Below, piece by piece: positions 20,577 through 21,064 of a stretch of 21,064 nt of DNA. Origin of the DNA: JBAYVY01 sp041674345 (GTDB taxonomy: Bacteria; Planctomycetota; Phycisphaerae; Phycisphaerales; Zrk34); the NCBI GenBank assembly GCA_041674345.1, contig JBAYVY010000015.1:1-21064 (forward strand). The letters run 5' to 3'. Below the pieces are notes generated by a model. The model ran no database searches. It saw only the letters and a program-made list of their open reading frames with translations, and was not told where the DNA came from. The position numbers and the translations under genes are program-made. Every line of letters begins with the position of its first letter. The stretch's first letter is position 1.

Positions 20577-20680
20577 GGGGTTCAAACGCAAGCCGAGGGG
20601 CCTGTTTGACCGATGTAGTAGCAAAGCCCGGCCTCGGCGGTCGGGTGGTCGCGCATCCACTCAACCCTTGGTGAATATCC

Positions 20681-21064
20681 ATGACGCACCCGCTTTCCCC
20701 CTTTCGGTCGATTCGAGCCATCGTCCTTGCGGCAATGATGACGCTGATGGTGATGTCGCCGGCCACGACGGTTCACGGACAAACGACCGATGCGCCCGCC
20801 GGGGGGGCGGAGCACTTAAGTGCTCCGGCCTCGGCCACCCCCGCTGAGCATGCTTCCGAGGGCGGGGGCGAACACAAAGCCGATGTGCCGATTTACTGGG
20901 TATTGCCCTTCGCGCTGTTCCTCGGCTGCATCGCGCTGGCGCCGCTGTTTTTCAGCCACTTCTGGGAACACAAGTACCCGCTGGTCGCCGGGGCGTTCTT
21001 CCTGATCGGATTCGGCTACTACTTCCTCGTCCGAGGCGACCTGCATCCCTGGACCCACGAAATG
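20681..21064 (+). CDS. Probable sodium:proton antiporter, N-terminal part
   Basis: The frame runs from ATG 20681 off the right edge (128 codons seen). It starts with a signal-like segment (IRAIVLAAMMTLMVMSPATTVHGQ), then a Pro/Ala/His/Glu-rich linker. The first two membrane helices are YWVLPFALFLGCIALAPLFF and YPLVAGAFFLIGFGYYFL. The pair with HFWEHKYP between them resembles the opening of NhaD-type antiporters of the ion-transporter superfamily in planctomycetes, so Na+/H+ exchange is likely; most of the transporter is outside the window. A 20-bp palindrome encodes part of the linker. The start is set by GGTGA 6 nt upstream, in a 12-nt leader shared with the ahbAB-like gene. Confidence 0.7.
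   Translation, partial: MTHPLSPFRSIRAIVLAAMMTLMVMSPATTVHGQTTDAPAGGAEHLSAPASATPAEHASEGGGEHKADVPIYWVLPFALFLGCIALAPLFFSHFWEHKYPLVAGAFFLIGFGYYFLVRGDLHPWTHEM
20808..20827. repeat. 20-bp perfect palindrome inside the antiporter gene
   Basis: CGGAGCACTTAAGTGCTCCG is its own reverse complement and encodes the linker residues around EHLSAP. Like the bshC palindrome, it lies in a low-complexity stretch of protein where an insertion would be tolerated. Confidence 0.7.

Noticed and set aside
1..21064. tRNA, rRNA, insertion sequence or integrase genes
   Set aside because: No cloverleaf, rRNA-like stretch, transposase motif or integrase was recognised by reading. A tRNAscan or Rfam run would be needed to exclude small RNAs.

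Overview
The window reads as a chromosomal segment of a GC-rich bacterium, most likely a planctomycete of the Phycisphaerae type. This is an inference from gene content: a complete bacillithiol set (bshC, bshB1, bshA), an HemQ-like chlorite dismutase family protein, a fused siroheme-decarboxylase-type Lrp/AsnC protein, an extended CtaA, a UDP-glucuronate decarboxylase and a queuosine cluster, together with abundant small palindromes and 7-8 bp tandem repeats. No rRNA, tRNA, CRISPR array, integrase or transposase was found.

Layout. 1-1497: 3' end of sdhA and all of sdhB, closed by a clear intrinsic terminator at 1572-1598. 1615-3529: a small foreign-looking island. A MerR-type reading frame runs in frame into a small antitoxin, followed by a ParE toxin cut to 26 codons, then a two-gene type II restriction-modification system. 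3544-4194 (minus): an ExbB/TolQ-type proton channel without a visible ExbD. 4268-9312 (plus): a tight operon of a SAM methyltransferase, bshC, bshB1, bshA and hemQ, with two ATGA stop/start overlaps. 9317-14295 (minus): a small unknown gene, a truncated ppnP, the AhbA-AhbB-like protein, an aldo/keto reductase, CtaA and an exported protein of unknown function. 14684-15996 (plus): a possible zinc-ribbon mini-protein and UDP-glucuronate decarboxylase. 16120-17160 (minus): UppP. 17227-20535 (plus): queC, queE, queD, queG. 20681-end (plus): start of a probable Na+/H+ antiporter.

How the genes fit together. The first operon makes bacillithiol (BshA, then BshB1, then BshC); the leading methyltransferase could convert it to N-methyl-bacillithiol. 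HemQ, the AhbAB-like protein and CtaA form a haem neighbourhood that would allow an unusual siroheme-to-coproheme-to-haem route ending in haem A. QueD, QueE, QueC and QueG cover the preQ0 steps and the last step of queuosine synthesis; QueF, QueA and Tgt are not in the window.

The most striking structural signal is non-genic. A family of hairpin-forming tandem-repeat elements (purine-rich array, short core, complementary pyrimidine-rich array, usually 7-8 bp units) recurs from about 11.9 kb to 20.3 kb. Each copy has its own unit sequence, yet its two arms match each other. Several lie in frame inside queC, queG (twice), queE, ctaA and uppP, adding variable loops to otherwise canonical enzymes. 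A second signal is the 10-mer CCCCGGAAGT, which occurs nine times exactly across genes and intergenic DNA in different reading frames. A third is a set of GC-rich short palindromes resembling REP elements.
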